This document shows positions 18,801 to 26,581 of a stretch of DNA of 26,581 nt, piece by piece. The position numbers and the translations under genes are program-made. The notes under the pieces were generated by a model that saw only the letters and a program-made list of their open reading frames with translations, was not told where the DNA came from and made no database searches. Origin of the DNA: Rhizophagus prolifer (taxonomy: Eukaryota > Glomeromycota > Glomeromycetes > Glomerales > Glomeraceae). How positions within the stretch are numbered: position 1 is the first letter of the stretch; every line of letters starts with the position of its first letter. Location of the stretch: assembly GCA_019425655.1 (NCBI GenBank), contig NQWY01025043.1:1-26581 (forward strand), given 5' to 3'.

Positions 18801-19267
18801 AGGATGGCAGCATTCCGAAAATTATAATGACCAAAGAAGGCGTAAATCCCGTTGCAACACTCAATCCCTACAAAAGAAACGAAGCGGAAACAATAGCCTG
18901 GTCAGAGAAATGTAGTACTTCCGAAAACAAAAAGACGGGAGTTTATGTTTCCGATACCAGAGTGGGAGGTTATATCAAAGTTCGTTCGGTGGATTTTGAA
19001 AAAGGTGCATCTGAATTTTCAGCTTCGATTGCGGCAGGTGTCGACGGAGGAATTTTAGAAGTCAGATTAGATAAATTGGATGGAAATAAAATTGCCGAGA
19101 TTGAAGTTCCGAGAACCGGAGGTTGGGAAGAATTTAAAACCCTGACATCAAAAATTTCAGAATCGGTTTCCGGCGTTCACGATGTATATTTTGTCTTTAA
19201 AGGTAAAAACATTACAGCCGGAAGAGTGCTTTTCAATTTTGACCACTGGAGTTTTAAAAAGAAATAA
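15890..19267 (+). CDS. NPCBM - Ig-like - GH27 - GH43 - CBM6 fusion enzyme with buried signal peptide
   Basis: 1125 residues, signal peptide ending YLNA|Q. Modules in order: NPCBM (about 22-160; FGTHAESSL, VGLDDE, YDHADWADA); an Ig-like putative-binding domain (about 195-265; LPEGLTIDSQTGIITG); GH27 alpha-galactosidase (about 273-665) with MGWNSWNCFG, nucleophile Asp403 in YLKYDWC, acid/base Asp483 in WRTTNDI and a finished C-terminal beta-domain; then a hydrophobic stretch (665-679) ending ISA|Q; a GH43 propeller with Asp691, Asp807 and Glu878 in VEGPW; and CBM6 from about 985. The part from 668 matches the signal-peptide end and mature start of the two stand-alone GH43-CBM6 proteins, lacking only the initiating Met and basic residues. 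Both active sites look intact. Either a recent in-frame fusion or a sequence artefact; the frame is clean. Confidence 0.9.
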   Translation: MFRFKLFVLSFLIAGCYLNAQSTVWLDQLDLSVATQGHGKPGINTSVDGKPITIAGYVFKRGFGTHAESSLLIKLNGKAKSFSALVGLDDEMKGQNPAVEFEIYGDNKKLWSSGIMKLGDKAKPVSVSLEGVQQVELVVTDGGNGPYYDHADWADAKFETADGIKLITFNPISSVPYILTPKPAATPKINSAGVYGVRPGSPFLFRVAATGDRPMTFTAKNLPEGLTIDSQTGIITGKIDTKGIYEVLLSAKNAKGSVSKKLRIESGDTIALTPTMGWNSWNCFGHEVSADKVKRAADALVKTGLVNHGWNYINIDDSWQFNRDGKDPSFKGKMRDEKGYILTNSKFPDMKELTDYFHSKGLKAGIYSSPGPWTCGGCAGSYGYEKQDAESYAKWGIDYLKYDWCSYGGVIDGLPDNDPNKVSSLNFQGGGDLDKGVKPFKLMGDLLKTQPRDIVYNLCQYGMGDVWKWGNDADAQSWRTTNDITDTWASVKNIALAQDKAAPYAKPGNWNDPDMLVVGVVGWGNPHQSRLKPDEQYLHISLWSIFSAPLLIGCDLEKLDDFTLNLLTNDEVIAVNQDALGKQGVCLQTIGELKIYVKDLEDGGKAVAFANFGREKVNMSYKDFRQLGISGSQTVRDIWRQKDIAKINTSNQALSLDIPAHGVTYYALSFLLAGICISAQNPVIQTHFTPDPAPMVYKNKMYVYTGDDIPGYDFYYMTKWRVYSSDDMVNWTDHGSPLSLESFGWARDRAWAAQCIERNGKFYWYICVQTVDNNMAIGVAVSDGPTGPFKDALGKPLVTTGTWDNIDPTVFIDDDGQAYLYWGNSKLFYVKLNKDMVSYDGKITEIPQSVEAFGGLRRPGRSDEVLQKQEQFKDVFVEGPWFYKRNKQYYMMYAGMTDRTECLSYSISDSPTGPWKYQGKIMTGQPTNSFTNHGGIIDFKGKSYLFYHTGLLPGAGSYGRSTSIEEFKYNQDGSIPKIIMTKEGVNPVATLNPYKRNEAETIAWSEKCSTSENKKTGVYVSDTRVGGYIKVRSVDFEKGASEFSASIAAGVDGGILEVRLDKLDGNKIAEIEVPRTGGWEEFKTLTSKISESVSGVHDVYFVFKGKNITAGRVLFNFDHWSFKKK

Positions 19268-19277
19268 GATAAAAATT

Positions 19278-19328
19278 CCCCTCCTTTGGAGGGGTGGCGA
19301 AAATTCAAAGAATTTTTGACGGGGCGGT
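19278..19328. repeat. G/C hairpin plus A/T hairpin intergenic repeat
   Basis: Perfect 7-bp stem CCCCTCC-TTT-GGAGGGG (19278-19294), then GAAAATTC-AAA-GAATTTTT (19299-19317, one G-T pair) and a GGGGCGG tail. A compact element I associate with flavobacterial intergenic repeats. It lies just after the fusion gene stop but has no T-run typical of a terminator. The remaining 140 bp to the next gene show only AT-rich sequence with CTTTGTG present twice (19406-19412 and 19438-19444). Confidence 0.65.
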
Positions 19329-19469
19329 TAATCAGAATTATTATATATAGTTCAATTTACAAAACCATTATAATTCAAATATACAATTTCTATAAGCGTT
19401 AGCGGCTTTGTGAGACTAAAAAAAATATTTATAAAAACTTTGTGTCCTTAGTGTTCAAAAAAGTTAGAT

Positions 19470-20837
19470 ATGAAAAAAACGATACTCAATCTCTGTTTAA
19501 TAGCATATTCGGGAATATTATTTTCTCAGAATCCCATTATTCAGACCAATTATACGGCAGACCCTGCACCGATGGTGTATAACGACAGGCTTTATGTCTA
19601 CACCACTCACGATGAGGATGATTCCACCTGGTTTGTGATGAACGACTGGAAGGTCTATTCCACCAACGATATGGTGAACTGGACCGACCACGGAAGCATT
19701 CTGAGCTATAAAGATTTCGACTGGGCAAAACGTGATGCCTGGGCAGCGCAATGCGTGGAAAGAAATGGCAAATTCTTTATGTATGTTCCGATGTGGTCCA
19801 AAACCAACAATAAAGGAGCGATTGGTGTTGCAGTGGGTGACAGTCCGTTTGGACCATTCCACGACCCGCTTGGAAAACCATTGGTCCAGAGTGAATGGGG
19901 CGATATTGACCCGACGGTTTTTATTGATGACGACGGCCAAGCCTATATGTATTGGGGAAATCCTAAACTTAAAATGGTTAAGCTCAATCAGGATATGATT
20001 TCCTATTCCGGCGATATTGTGGAAGTCCCAATGACCGCAGAATCTTTCGGAAAAAGAGACGGAAAAGAAAACCCTGAAAGACCGACAAAATACGAGGAAG
20101 GACCTTGGCTGTACAAAAGAAAAAATCTGTATTATCTGTTCTGGCCGGGCGGTCCGCTCCCTGAATTTATCGGATATTCTACCAGCAAAAGTGCACAGGG
20201 ACCGTGGAAATACAGCGGAATCGTAATGCCAACCGAAGGAAAATCTTTTACCAATCATCCCGGAATTGTTGATTTCAGAGGGAAAACCTATTTCTTTTAT
20301 CACAACGGTGCTTTGCCGGGAGGAAGCGGTTTCACAAGGTCGGTAAGTGTTGAGGAACTTAATTTTAATAAAGACGGTTCTATTTCTCCTATCAAAATGA
20401 CCAATGGAATTACCAAAGCCATTGCAACCGTTAATCCTTATGCTTTTAATCAGGCAGAAATGATTGCGTGGTCTGAAAATGTGAAATCTTATCAGAACAA
20501 AGAAGCAGGCGTCTTCATCAAAGCTAAAAAAAGTGGCGCTTATACGAGCGTGAAAAATGTTGATTTTGGTAAAAAAGGAGCATCAGCATTTTCAGCCAGA
20601 GTTGGAACGACACACAACAGCGATGTGACGATGGACGTTCATCTGGACAATGTAAGCGGACCGGTTGTCGCTACGGTAAAAGTTCCTTTGACTGGTGGAG
20701 ACGACCGTTGGGAAACTGTGAAAACTGAAGTTAAGGAAAAAATTACCGGCGTTCACGATGTATATTTTGTATTTAATGGAAAAGCAGCAAAAGATATAAT
20801 GTTTTTCGATTATTGGACTTTTCTTGAAACTCATTAA
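19470..20837 (+). CDS. GH43 with C-terminal CBM6, probable arabinofuranosidase (copy 2)
   Basis: 455 residues, signal peptide ending LFS|Q, then [17 protein letters not shown]. Catalytic set Asp31 (TADPAP), Asp147 ([12 protein letters not shown]) and Glu210 (YEEGPW), with His in [11 protein letters not shown]. The CBM6-like domain begins near the [10 protein letters not shown] block. Closest in the window to the GH43-CBM6 half of the fusion upstream (shared FTNH-GGI/PGI, SGFTR/SYGR and GVHDVYFVF segments), less close to copy 1. The repeat-rich 202-bp gap before it contrasts with only 2 nt between its stop and the GH97 start, so it may head a GH43-GH97-esterase-GH115 sub-operon. Arabinose or xylose removal from arabinoxylan is inferred. 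Confidence 0.9.
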   Translation: MKKTILNLCLIAYSGILFSQNPIIQTNYTADPAPMVYNDRLYVYTTHDEDDSTWFVMNDWKVYSTNDMVNWTDHGSILSYKDFDWAKRDAWAAQCVERNGKFFMYVPMWSKTNNKGAIGVAVGDSPFGPFHDPLGKPLVQSEWGDIDPTVFIDDDGQAYMYWGNPKLKMVKLNQDMISYSGDIVEVPMTAESFGKRDGKENPERPTKYEEGPWLYKRKNLYYLFWPGGPLPEFIGYSTSKSAQGPWKYSGIVMPTEGKSFTNHPGIVDFRGKTYFFYHNGALPGGSGFTRSVSVEELNFNKDGSISPIKMTNGITKAIATVNPYAFNQAEMIAWSENVKSYQNKEAGVFIKAKKSGAYTSVKNVDFGKKGASAFSARVGTTHNSDVTMDVHLDNVSGPVVATVKVPLTGGDDRWETVKTEVKEKITGVHDVYFVFNGKAAKDIMFFDYWTFLETH

Positions 20838-20839
20838 TT

Positions 20840-22783
20840 ATGATTAAACTTTTTTTAAAACTATCACTCGCCTTTAGTATTCTCATTATGAATACTGTTT
20901 TTGCACAGGTTGCAGAAATCTCCAGTCCTGACGGAAAATTGAAACTGAATGTCTTTTCGGAGAATGGAAAAGCTTTATACAACATTAGTTTTCAAGGAAA
21001 GACAATGCTTGATAAATCTCCATTGGGCTTAATCACCAATGAATCTGATTTCTCTAAAAATTTAAAATTCATTGACAGCAAAAAAGATAAGATTTCCAAA
21101 AATTACACCAACGAAAAAATCAAAAAATCACAAGTCAGTTATGCGGCTAATACTCTGACAGTCAATTTTACCAATGCCGATAACTTTAATATCGGAATCG
21201 AATTTCGGGTGAGCGATAATAATGTCGCTTTCAGATATGAGATTCAGCTGATGAAAGACCGTTTGAGCGCAATTGTACAATCGGAAATTACAGGTTACAG
21301 ATTTCCGTCTCAAACCACAACTTTCCTTTCTCCAATGATGAAGCCGATGACTGGTTTTGCCAGAACCGCTCCAAGCTACGAAAGCGGTTACAAAGCTGAT
21401 GCGGAATTAGGAACAAAAGCCGATTATGGTTACGTTTTCCCTGGACTATTTCATATTGAAAATGACGGCTGGATTTTATTGTCCGAAACAGGAGTAAACA
21501 GTTTGTATTGCGCTTCTCATTTGGATACGACTTCAGAAAAAAATCTTTATCAGGTTGCTTATCCGAATATGGCTGAAAACAATAGTTTCGGAAGTACCGG
21601 AGCTGCCATTTCACTTCCTGGAAAAACACCTTGGAGAACTATCACCATTGGAGATTCTCTGAAACCGATTGTTGAAACGACTATTCCTTTTGATGTCGTA
21701 GAACCAATGTATGAACCTTCACAAAAATACACTTTCGGAAAATCGACCTGGAGCTGGATTTTGTGGCAGGACAACAGTATGAATTATGAAGACCAGAGTC
21801 TCTTTATCGATTTAGCATCAAAACTCGGTTATGAATACATTTTGATTGATGCACTTTGGGACAAAAATATCGGAAAAGAACGAATGAAAGACCTTATTCA
21901 ATATGCAAAATCCAAAAATGTCGGAATTCTGTTATGGTACAATTCCAACGGTGCTGCGAATGATGCTCCGATGGGGCCGAGAAATAAAATGAGTTCAGCG
22001 ATTGAGCGGAAAAAAGAAATGAAATGGCTGAAAGATATCGGTGTAAAAGGTCTGAAAGTCGACTTTTTCGGAGGCGACAAGCAGGAAACAATGCGCCTTT
22101 ACGAAGATATTCTTTCCGATGCCAATGATTTTGGACTAAAAATCATTTTCCACGGGGCAACTTTGCCGAGAGGTTGGGAAGTGATGTATCCGAATTATGC
22201 CGGAAGCGAAGCGGTTTTAGCATCCGAAATGCTCTATTTTTCAGAAGACGTCCGCAAACAAGAAGCTTTTTTCGCAACATTACATCCGTTCATCAGAAAC
22301 ACGGTCGGAAGTATGGAGTTTGGCGGAACTTTCCTCAACAAATATTTAACAAAATCCAATAAGGATAAAAATAAAAGATACACAACAGATGGTTTCCAGT
22401 TGGCAACGGCGGTTCTGTTTCAAAATCCGGTTCAGATGTTTGGTGTAATGCCGAATAACCTGACCGATGCTCCAAAATTCCAGCTCGATTTTATGAAAGA
22501 TGTTCCGACGCTTTGGGATGAAACAGTGTTCATCGACGGTTACCCCGGAAAATATTCCGTGATTGCCAGAAGACATCAGAATCAATGGTTTGTTGCAGGA
22601 ATTAATGCAGAAAAAACGGTTAAAAAACTGAAAATCAATCTTCCGATGTTCGCTGGAAAAACGTTAAAATTAATCAGCGACGATGCTCAAGGAAATTCGT
22701 CAGAAAAAGAAGTGAAACTCAATGCGAAGGGTGATTTTAATATTGAAATTCAGCCGAACGGAGGATTTGTTTTAAGAAATTAA
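20840..22783 (+). CDS. GH97 alpha-glycosidase, retaining alpha-galactosidase type
   Basis: 647 residues, signal peptide ending TVFA|Q. The N-terminal beta-sandwich opens with EISSPDGKLKL (26-36), the usual GH97 start; the catalytic barrel follows with STWSWILWQD (302-311) and ILLWYNSNG. GH97 contains inverting alpha-glucosidases (SusB) and retaining alpha-galactosidases. The VDFFGGDKQ block with Asp408 on the nucleophile strand and Glu457 in YPNYAGSEAV fits the retaining galactosidase group. Begins 2 nt after the GH43 stop (TAATTATG), so co-transcribed. With the GH27 module it would give the locus two unrelated alpha-D-galactosidases, perhaps for different linkages or positions on the side chains. 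Assignment to the family is firm, to galactose less so. Confidence 0.9.
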   Translation: MIKLFLKLSLAFSILIMNTVFAQVAEISSPDGKLKLNVFSENGKALYNISFQGKTMLDKSPLGLITNESDFSKNLKFIDSKKDKISKNYTNEKIKKSQVSYAANTLTVNFTNADNFNIGIEFRVSDNNVAFRYEIQLMKDRLSAIVQSEITGYRFPSQTTTFLSPMMKPMTGFARTAPSYESGYKADAELGTKADYGYVFPGLFHIENDGWILLSETGVNSLYCASHLDTTSEKNLYQVAYPNMAENNSFGSTGAAISLPGKTPWRTITIGDSLKPIVETTIPFDVVEPMYEPSQKYTFGKSTWSWILWQDNSMNYEDQSLFIDLASKLGYEYILIDALWDKNIGKERMKDLIQYAKSKNVGILLWYNSNGAANDAPMGPRNKMSSAIERKKEMKWLKDIGVKGLKVDFFGGDKQETMRLYEDILSDANDFGLKIIFHGATLPRGWEVMYPNYAGSEAVLASEMLYFSEDVRKQEAFFATLHPFIRNTVGSMEFGGTFLNKYLTKSNKDKNKRYTTDGFQLATAVLFQNPVQMFGVMPNNLTDAPKFQLDFMKDVPTLWDETVFIDGYPGKYSVIARRHQNQWFVAGINAEKTVKKLKINLPMFAGKTLKLISDDAQGNSSEKEVKLNAKGDFNIEIQPNGGFVLRN

Positions 22784-22819
22784 TGGTCTTTAAACCTTTG
22801 AGATAAAAAATATAAAAAA

Positions 22820-24040
22820 ATGCGTTTCAAAAGCTTGTATATCTTTATCATTTCGGGATTTTTGGTTTCCTGTTCTCCTTCACGCAGTCTGGAAAAGCAA
22901 TCATCCAAAGACCGTTGGCTCACCACGTGGGCAACTGCTCCTCAATTGGTGGAACCTAATAATCTTCCTCCGGAACCGGGACTTTCAGGGAATACTCTTC
23001 GTCAGATTGTCCGTGTATCTGTGGGCGGGGAAAAAGTACGATTGCGCTTTTCCAATCGGTACTCTACAGATAGTCTTGCAGTAAAATCCGTTTCTATTGC
23101 AGTGCCTTCCGATAGCTGCAATGTGAATGCATCCACCATAAAATCATTAACGTTTGATAAGAAAAATGATTTTAAAATTGCTCCCGGAGCTGATATTTAT
23201 TCCGATGAACTAAACTTTGATCTGAAATCCAATTCCCTTTTGGCTATTACGATTTCTTACACAAAAGTAACTCAATCCATCACCGGGCATCCTGGCTCAA
23301 GAACAACATCTTTTATTGTTAAAGGTGAGCAAAGCAATGTTGCCGCATTTAAAAATCCTGTAAAAACGGATCATTGGTATTCGCTTTTTAATATTGATGT
23401 TAAGACTGCGAAACCCTCGTATGCGGTTGCCATTATGGGAAATTCCATTACAGACGGCAGAGGATCGGGAACCAATAGACAAAACCGTTGGCCGGATATT
23501 CTTTCGCAGCGGTTATTGGCTAATCCTTACACTCGCAATGTAAGTGTCCTTAATTTCGGGATCGGCGGGAATTGTGTCGTACGCGGTGGTTTAGGGCCAA
23601 CAGCACTCGATCGTTTCGATTATAACATTCTTAATCAGCAGAGCGTAAAATGGCTTATCATTCTGGAGGGCGTGAATGACCTGGGAGGAACAAGAGATGC
23701 TGAAGATGCTTCCAAAAGAGCAGATGAACTGATTGCGGCTTACCAAATGATGATCGACAAAGCACATGCTAACGGAATCAAAGTGTACGGAGCAACAATT
23801 CTACCTTTCGCAAAGTCGTTTTATGATAAACCTTTCCGTATCGAGGCCTGGAAAAAAGTAAACGACTGGATCAGAAACAGTGGAAAATATGATGCTGTCA
23901 TCGATTTTGCAAAACATATGCAAGGTGAAAATCCGGAGGTCATCTTAAACGATATGCACGATCATGATTTCCTTCATCCCAATGAAGCAGGTTACAGGAG
24001 AATGGGAGAATTTGTCGATCTGAACTTATTTAAAAATTAA
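22820..24040 (+). CDS. SGNH/GDSL-family carbohydrate esterase, lipoprotein
   Basis: 406 residues. The N-terminus has a lipobox (FLVSC, Cys18), making it the only clear lipoprotein of the window, anchored to a membrane and possibly surface-exposed. A beta-rich domain follows (about 33-180, starting RWLTTWATAPQ). The SGNH fold shows block I GNSITDG (Ser209; Asn replaces the Asp of GDS), block II NFGIGGN (Gly about 249), block III EGVNDLGG (Asn286), and block V HDFLHPN (Asp383, His386). The four SGNH residues are all present, so it should be active. In this cluster, deacetylation of xylan or its oligosaccharides is likely; the exact esterase family is not certain. Confidence 0.87.
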   Translation: MRFKSLYIFIISGFLVSCSPSRSLEKQSSKDRWLTTWATAPQLVEPNNLPPEPGLSGNTLRQIVRVSVGGEKVRLRFSNRYSTDSLAVKSVSIAVPSDSCNVNASTIKSLTFDKKNDFKIAPGADIYSDELNFDLKSNSLLAITISYTKVTQSITGHPGSRTTSFIVKGEQSNVAAFKNPVKTDHWYSLFNIDVKTAKPSYAVAIMGNSITDGRGSGTNRQNRWPDILSQRLLANPYTRNVSVLNFGIGGNCVVRGGLGPTALDRFDYNILNQQSVKWLIILEGVNDLGGTRDAEDASKRADELIAAYQMMIDKAHANGIKVYGATILPFAKSFYDKPFRIEAWKKVNDWIRNSGKYDAVIDFAKHMQGENPEVILNDMHDHDFLHPNEAGYRRMGEFVDLNLFKN

Positions 24041-24059
24041 AATCAAAAAAAGATATAGT

Positions 24060-26581
24060 ATGAATTTTACAAAAAACATTTCGTTACTTCTTACGTTGTT
24101 GTTTATACTTTTTGTAAAAGCTTCCGATCCCTTTATTTCTTTTATTAAAACGGAAAACTCGGTTGTGTTGAAAGAGCACAATTCAGGGTTGATGCTGTTT
24201 ACGGATAGCGATTCGGATAAAGGAATTCTGCGTGCGGTTGCGAATCTTCAATCTGATTTTCAAAAAGTAACAGGGGTTCAGCCTACTCTTATTTCCCAAA
24301 GTTCCGGGGCGAACGGAATGCTCGTCATTATTGGTGAAGTTGGGAAAAGTAAGACCATTGATGCATTAATCAAAGCTAAAAAAATTGATGGAAATTCAAT
24401 CAAAGGAAAAAATGAAAAATACATCATTCAAAATATCAGCAATCCGTTTCCCGGCGTTTCCGAAGCGATTGTGATTGCAGGAAGCGACAAACGCGGAACG
24501 ATTTACGGAATTTACGAAATGTCTCAGCAAATCGGGGTTTCGCCTTGGTATTATTGGGCGGATGTTCCGGTTGAGAAAAAAGAAAATCTATACTTTAAAA
24601 AAGGAATTTACACCGACGGAGAACCCGCAGTAGAATATCGCGGAATTTTCCTGAATGATGAAGAACCTTCGCTCGGAGGCTGGGCGAGAGCGACTTTTGG
24701 AGGAATCAATTCTAAATTTTATGAAAAAGTTTTTGAACTGATTTTACGAATGAAAGGCAATTACATCTGGCCTGCAATGTGGGGAAAAGCTTTCTACGAC
24801 GATGATCCTTTGAACGGGCCTTTAGCCAACGAAATGGGAATTATTATGGGAACTTCGCACCACGAACCGATGGCTCAGGCTCAAACCGATTGGCATCGAT
24901 ACATCAAAAAGAATAATTTACCGAACGTCTGGGATTATTCGAAAAATGAGAAAGTTTTGCAGGAATTCTGGAAATTGGGGCTCGAAAGAAGCAAAAACTG
25001 GGAAAAATTAGTCACCGTCGGAATGCGCGGCGACGGCGATGAAGCGATGGGAGAGGGAACTAATATCTCATTACTTGAAAAAATCGTAAAAGACCAACGA
25101 AAAATTATTACTGATGTAACAGGTAAAAAAGCGGAGAAAACGCCTCAGGTCTGGGCTTTATATAAAGAAGTTCAGGATTATTATGATAAAGGAATGCGCG
25201 TTCCGGACGATGTGATTTTATTGTTCTGTGATGACAACTGGGGAAATGTGAGAAAACTTCCGGACCCTTCAAAACCTTTACACAAAGGCGGTTACGGAAT
25301 GTATTACCACTTCGATTACGTGGGCGGACCAAGAAATTCAAAATGGATTAATATCAGTCCGATTCAGAGAGTTTGGGAACAGATGAATCTTTCCTACGAA
25401 CATAAAGTGGATAAAGTTTGGGTCGTCAATGTAGGAGATTTGAAACCGATGGAATTCCCAATCAGCTTTTTCCTGGAAATGGCCTGGAATCCGAAACAAT
25501 TCAATTCAAAAAATCTTTTAGAATATACCGAAAAATGGGCAGCACAGCAATTTGGTGGAAAATATGCCAAAGAAATTGCAAGAATGATCAATCTTTATTC
25601 AAAATACAACCGCCGTGTAACGCCTGAAACACTGAACAGCAAAACATTCAGTCTGGAAAATTACCACGAATTTGAAACCGTTTTAAATGATTACAGAGCA
25701 TTGGCTATTGATGCATTGCGTCTGAAAGAACAAATTCCTGCAGAATATCAGTATGCTTATTATCAGTTGGTTCTTTATCCTATCGATGCTTGCAGCAATT
25801 TGTATGAAATGTATTATGCCGTTGCCAAAAACAGGGAATTGGCTGCGAAATATGACTTAAAAGCGAATTATTATGCTGACAGGGTAAAAGAATGTTTTGA
25901 GAGAAATGCTTATTTGGATCATAAATACAACAATGAGATTGCCGGGGGAAAATGGCAGCATATGATGGACCAGATGAAAATAGGATACAAAACCTGGGCA
26001 GACGGAAAAGAAAATATAATGCCTGAAGTCACCTATGTATATGATGATAATGCTTCCAAAGAAAGAGTATTTCAGGAGAAAAGCGGTTATGTTTCCATTG
26101 AAGCGGAAAATTTTGCAAGAACGAGCAATTCAGGCCGAATCCATTGGGAAGTGATCCCTGATTTCGGGAAAACCAAATCCGGTGTAACAACCTTTCCACA
26201 AAATGCCTATCCAAAATCTGATGAAAATATTTATCTGGAATATGATATGAATTTTGAATCAAAAGGCGAATTTGAAGTTCAGCTGTTATTAGCCCCAACT
26301 TTAAATTTCAATCATAATAAAGGATTGCGTTATGAGATTTCCTTTGATGGTGAAACTCCACAGATTGTCAATTTCAATGGTCATTACAAAGGAGAGTTGG
26401 GAAGGTGGCAGTCCGAACATATTATTAAATCTATAACGAAACACCAGATTTCCCAACCTGGAAAACATACGTTACGATTCAGAGTGCTTGAGCCGGGAAT
26501 CGTGCTAGAAAAAATATTGATCAATACGGGAGGTTTATTGCCTTCTTATCTGGGTGCACCGGAAAGTGAAATTTCAGGAAA
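24060..26581 (+). CDS. GH115 xylan alpha-1,2-glucuronidase, 3' end cut by window
   Basis: Open frame of 840 codons from ATG 24060 to the window edge. Releases glucuronic or 4-O-methylglucuronic acid from xylan, including internal residues. The signal peptide probably ends near VKA|S (21/22). Family blocks: SPWYYWADVPV (161-171), YRGIFLNDEEP (193-203), MKGNYIWPAMWG, GTSHHEPM (264-271), MRGDGDE (322-328), CDDNWG (390-395), YYHFDYVGGPRNSKW (415-429), VGDLKPMEFP. Arg323, Asp327, Glu370, Asp391, Asn393 and His417 fall at the spacing I recall for the Bacteroides ovatus GH115 active site. The sequence ends at LPSYLGAPES, typical of the family's C-terminus, so few residues are missing. It links directly to the uronate genes at the start of the window. 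Confidence 0.94.
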   Translation, partial: MNFTKNISLLLTLLFILFVKASDPFISFIKTENSVVLKEHNSGLMLFTDSDSDKGILRAVANLQSDFQKVTGVQPTLISQSSGANGMLVIIGEVGKSKTIDALIKAKKIDGNSIKGKNEKYIIQNISNPFPGVSEAIVIAGSDKRGTIYGIYEMSQQIGVSPWYYWADVPVEKKENLYFKKGIYTDGEPAVEYRGIFLNDEEPSLGGWARATFGGINSKFYEKVFELILRMKGNYIWPAMWGKAFYDDDPLNGPLANEMGIIMGTSHHEPMAQAQTDWHRYIKKNNLPNVWDYSKNEKVLQEFWKLGLERSKNWEKLVTVGMRGDGDEAMGEGTNISLLEKIVKDQRKIITDVTGKKAEKTPQVWALYKEVQDYYDKGMRVPDDVILLFCDDNWGNVRKLPDPSKPLHKGGYGMYYHFDYVGGPRNSKWINISPIQRVWEQMNLSYEHKVDKVWVVNVGDLKPMEFPISFFLEMAWNPKQFNSKNLLEYTEKWAAQQFGGKYAKEIARMINLYSKYNRRVTPETLNSKTFSLENYHEFETVLNDYRALAIDALRLKEQIPAEYQYAYYQLVLYPIDACSNLYEMYYAVAKNRELAAKYDLKANYYADRVKECFERNAYLDHKYNNEIAGGKWQHMMDQMKIGYKTWADGKENIMPEVTYVYDDNASKERVFQEKSGYVSIEAENFARTSNSGRIHWEVIPDFGKTKSGVTTFPQNAYPKSDENIYLEYDMNFESKGEFEVQLLLAPTLNFNHNKGLRYEISFDGETPQIVNFNGHYKGELGRWQSEHIIKSITKHQISQPGKHTLRFRVLEPGIVLEKILINTGGLLPSYLGAPESEISG

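Noticed and set aside
15890-19267. C-terminal type IX secretion domain on the large enzymes
   Set aside because: The C-termini are CBM6 or catalytic-domain ends (for example DHWSFKKK); no typical sorting domain is visible in any enzyme of the window.
19278-19294. Transcription terminator after the fusion gene
   Set aside because: The 7-bp GC stem is strong but is not followed by a T-run; it fits a repeat element better.
19400-19469. Bacteroidota-type promoter (TTTG at -33, TAnnTTTG at -7) before the second GH43-CBM6
   Set aside because: Two TTTG elements are present (19407 and 19439), but the TA of the -7 box is missing and spacing is off, so it is not supported.
19518-20303. Long open frame on the minus strand (261 codons) and many similar ones elsewhere
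   Set aside because: It lies wholly antisense to the GH43-CBM6 gene, has no recognisable motif and an odd composition; it is a shadow of the real coding strand, like the other minus-strand frames.
24041-24059. Separate regulatory region before GH115
   Set aside because: The gap is only 19 bp of A-rich sequence, consistent with a ribosome-binding leader in an operon.

Overview
The window is AT-rich DNA with every gene on the + strand. A-rich leaders replace Shine-Dalgarno sites, signal peptides end in Ala-Gln, and the intergenic hairpin repeats look like those of Bacteroidota. Together these suggest a flavobacterium of the Chryseobacterium/Weeksellaceae type; this is inferred, as no rRNA or marker gene is present. 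The window is one gene cluster for stripping the side chains from a complex hemicellulose, most likely a heavily decorated glucuronoarabinoxylan, joined to a pathway that catabolises the released hexuronic acid.

Layout. (1) Positions 1-5936 form a very tightly packed operon: the end of uronate isomerase (uxaC), 2-keto-3-deoxygluconate kinase (kdgK), KDPG aldolase (eda), an ExuT-like MFS hexuronate transporter, and a GH95 alpha-L-fucosidase/alpha-L-galactosidase. (2) Positions 5937-6160 hold seven small hairpins in a row. (3) Positions 6161-9610 encode two different exported GH43 enzymes, separated by a MITE-like inverted repeat. (4) Positions 9611-9951 are a 341-bp non-coding stretch with a long inverted repeat, two GTA-loop hairpins and a terminator or attenuator-like hairpin. 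(5) Positions 9952-24040 encode a tandem CE1 esterase, a GH31, a GH43-CBM6, a 1125-residue NPCBM-GH27-GH43-CBM6 fusion, a second stand-alone GH43-CBM6, a GH97 and an SGNH-esterase lipoprotein. (6) From 24060 to the window end runs a nearly complete GH115 alpha-glucuronidase.

How the genes work together (inference from families). GH115 would release (4-O-methyl-)glucuronic acid, the GH43s arabinose or xylose, GH27 and GH97 alpha-D-galactose, GH95 terminal alpha-L-galactose or L-fucose, GH31 alpha-xylose, and the CE1 and SGNH enzymes feruloyl or acetyl groups. The MFS protein would import the uronate, and UxaC, KdgK and Eda would take it to pyruvate and glyceraldehyde-3-phosphate. No endo-xylanase, SusC/SusD pair, sensor-regulator or uronate reductase/dehydratase (uxuB/uxuA) lies in the window; they are presumably outside it.

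The most striking oddity is the GH27-GH43 fusion. A recognisable signal-peptide core, still ending in Ala-Gln, is buried in the middle of the protein at the join, as if two neighbouring exported enzymes were fused in frame by a deletion. The second theme is the density of imperfectly related hairpin repeats in the gaps, some with stem changes that preserve pairing and some that create false upstream starts for genes.
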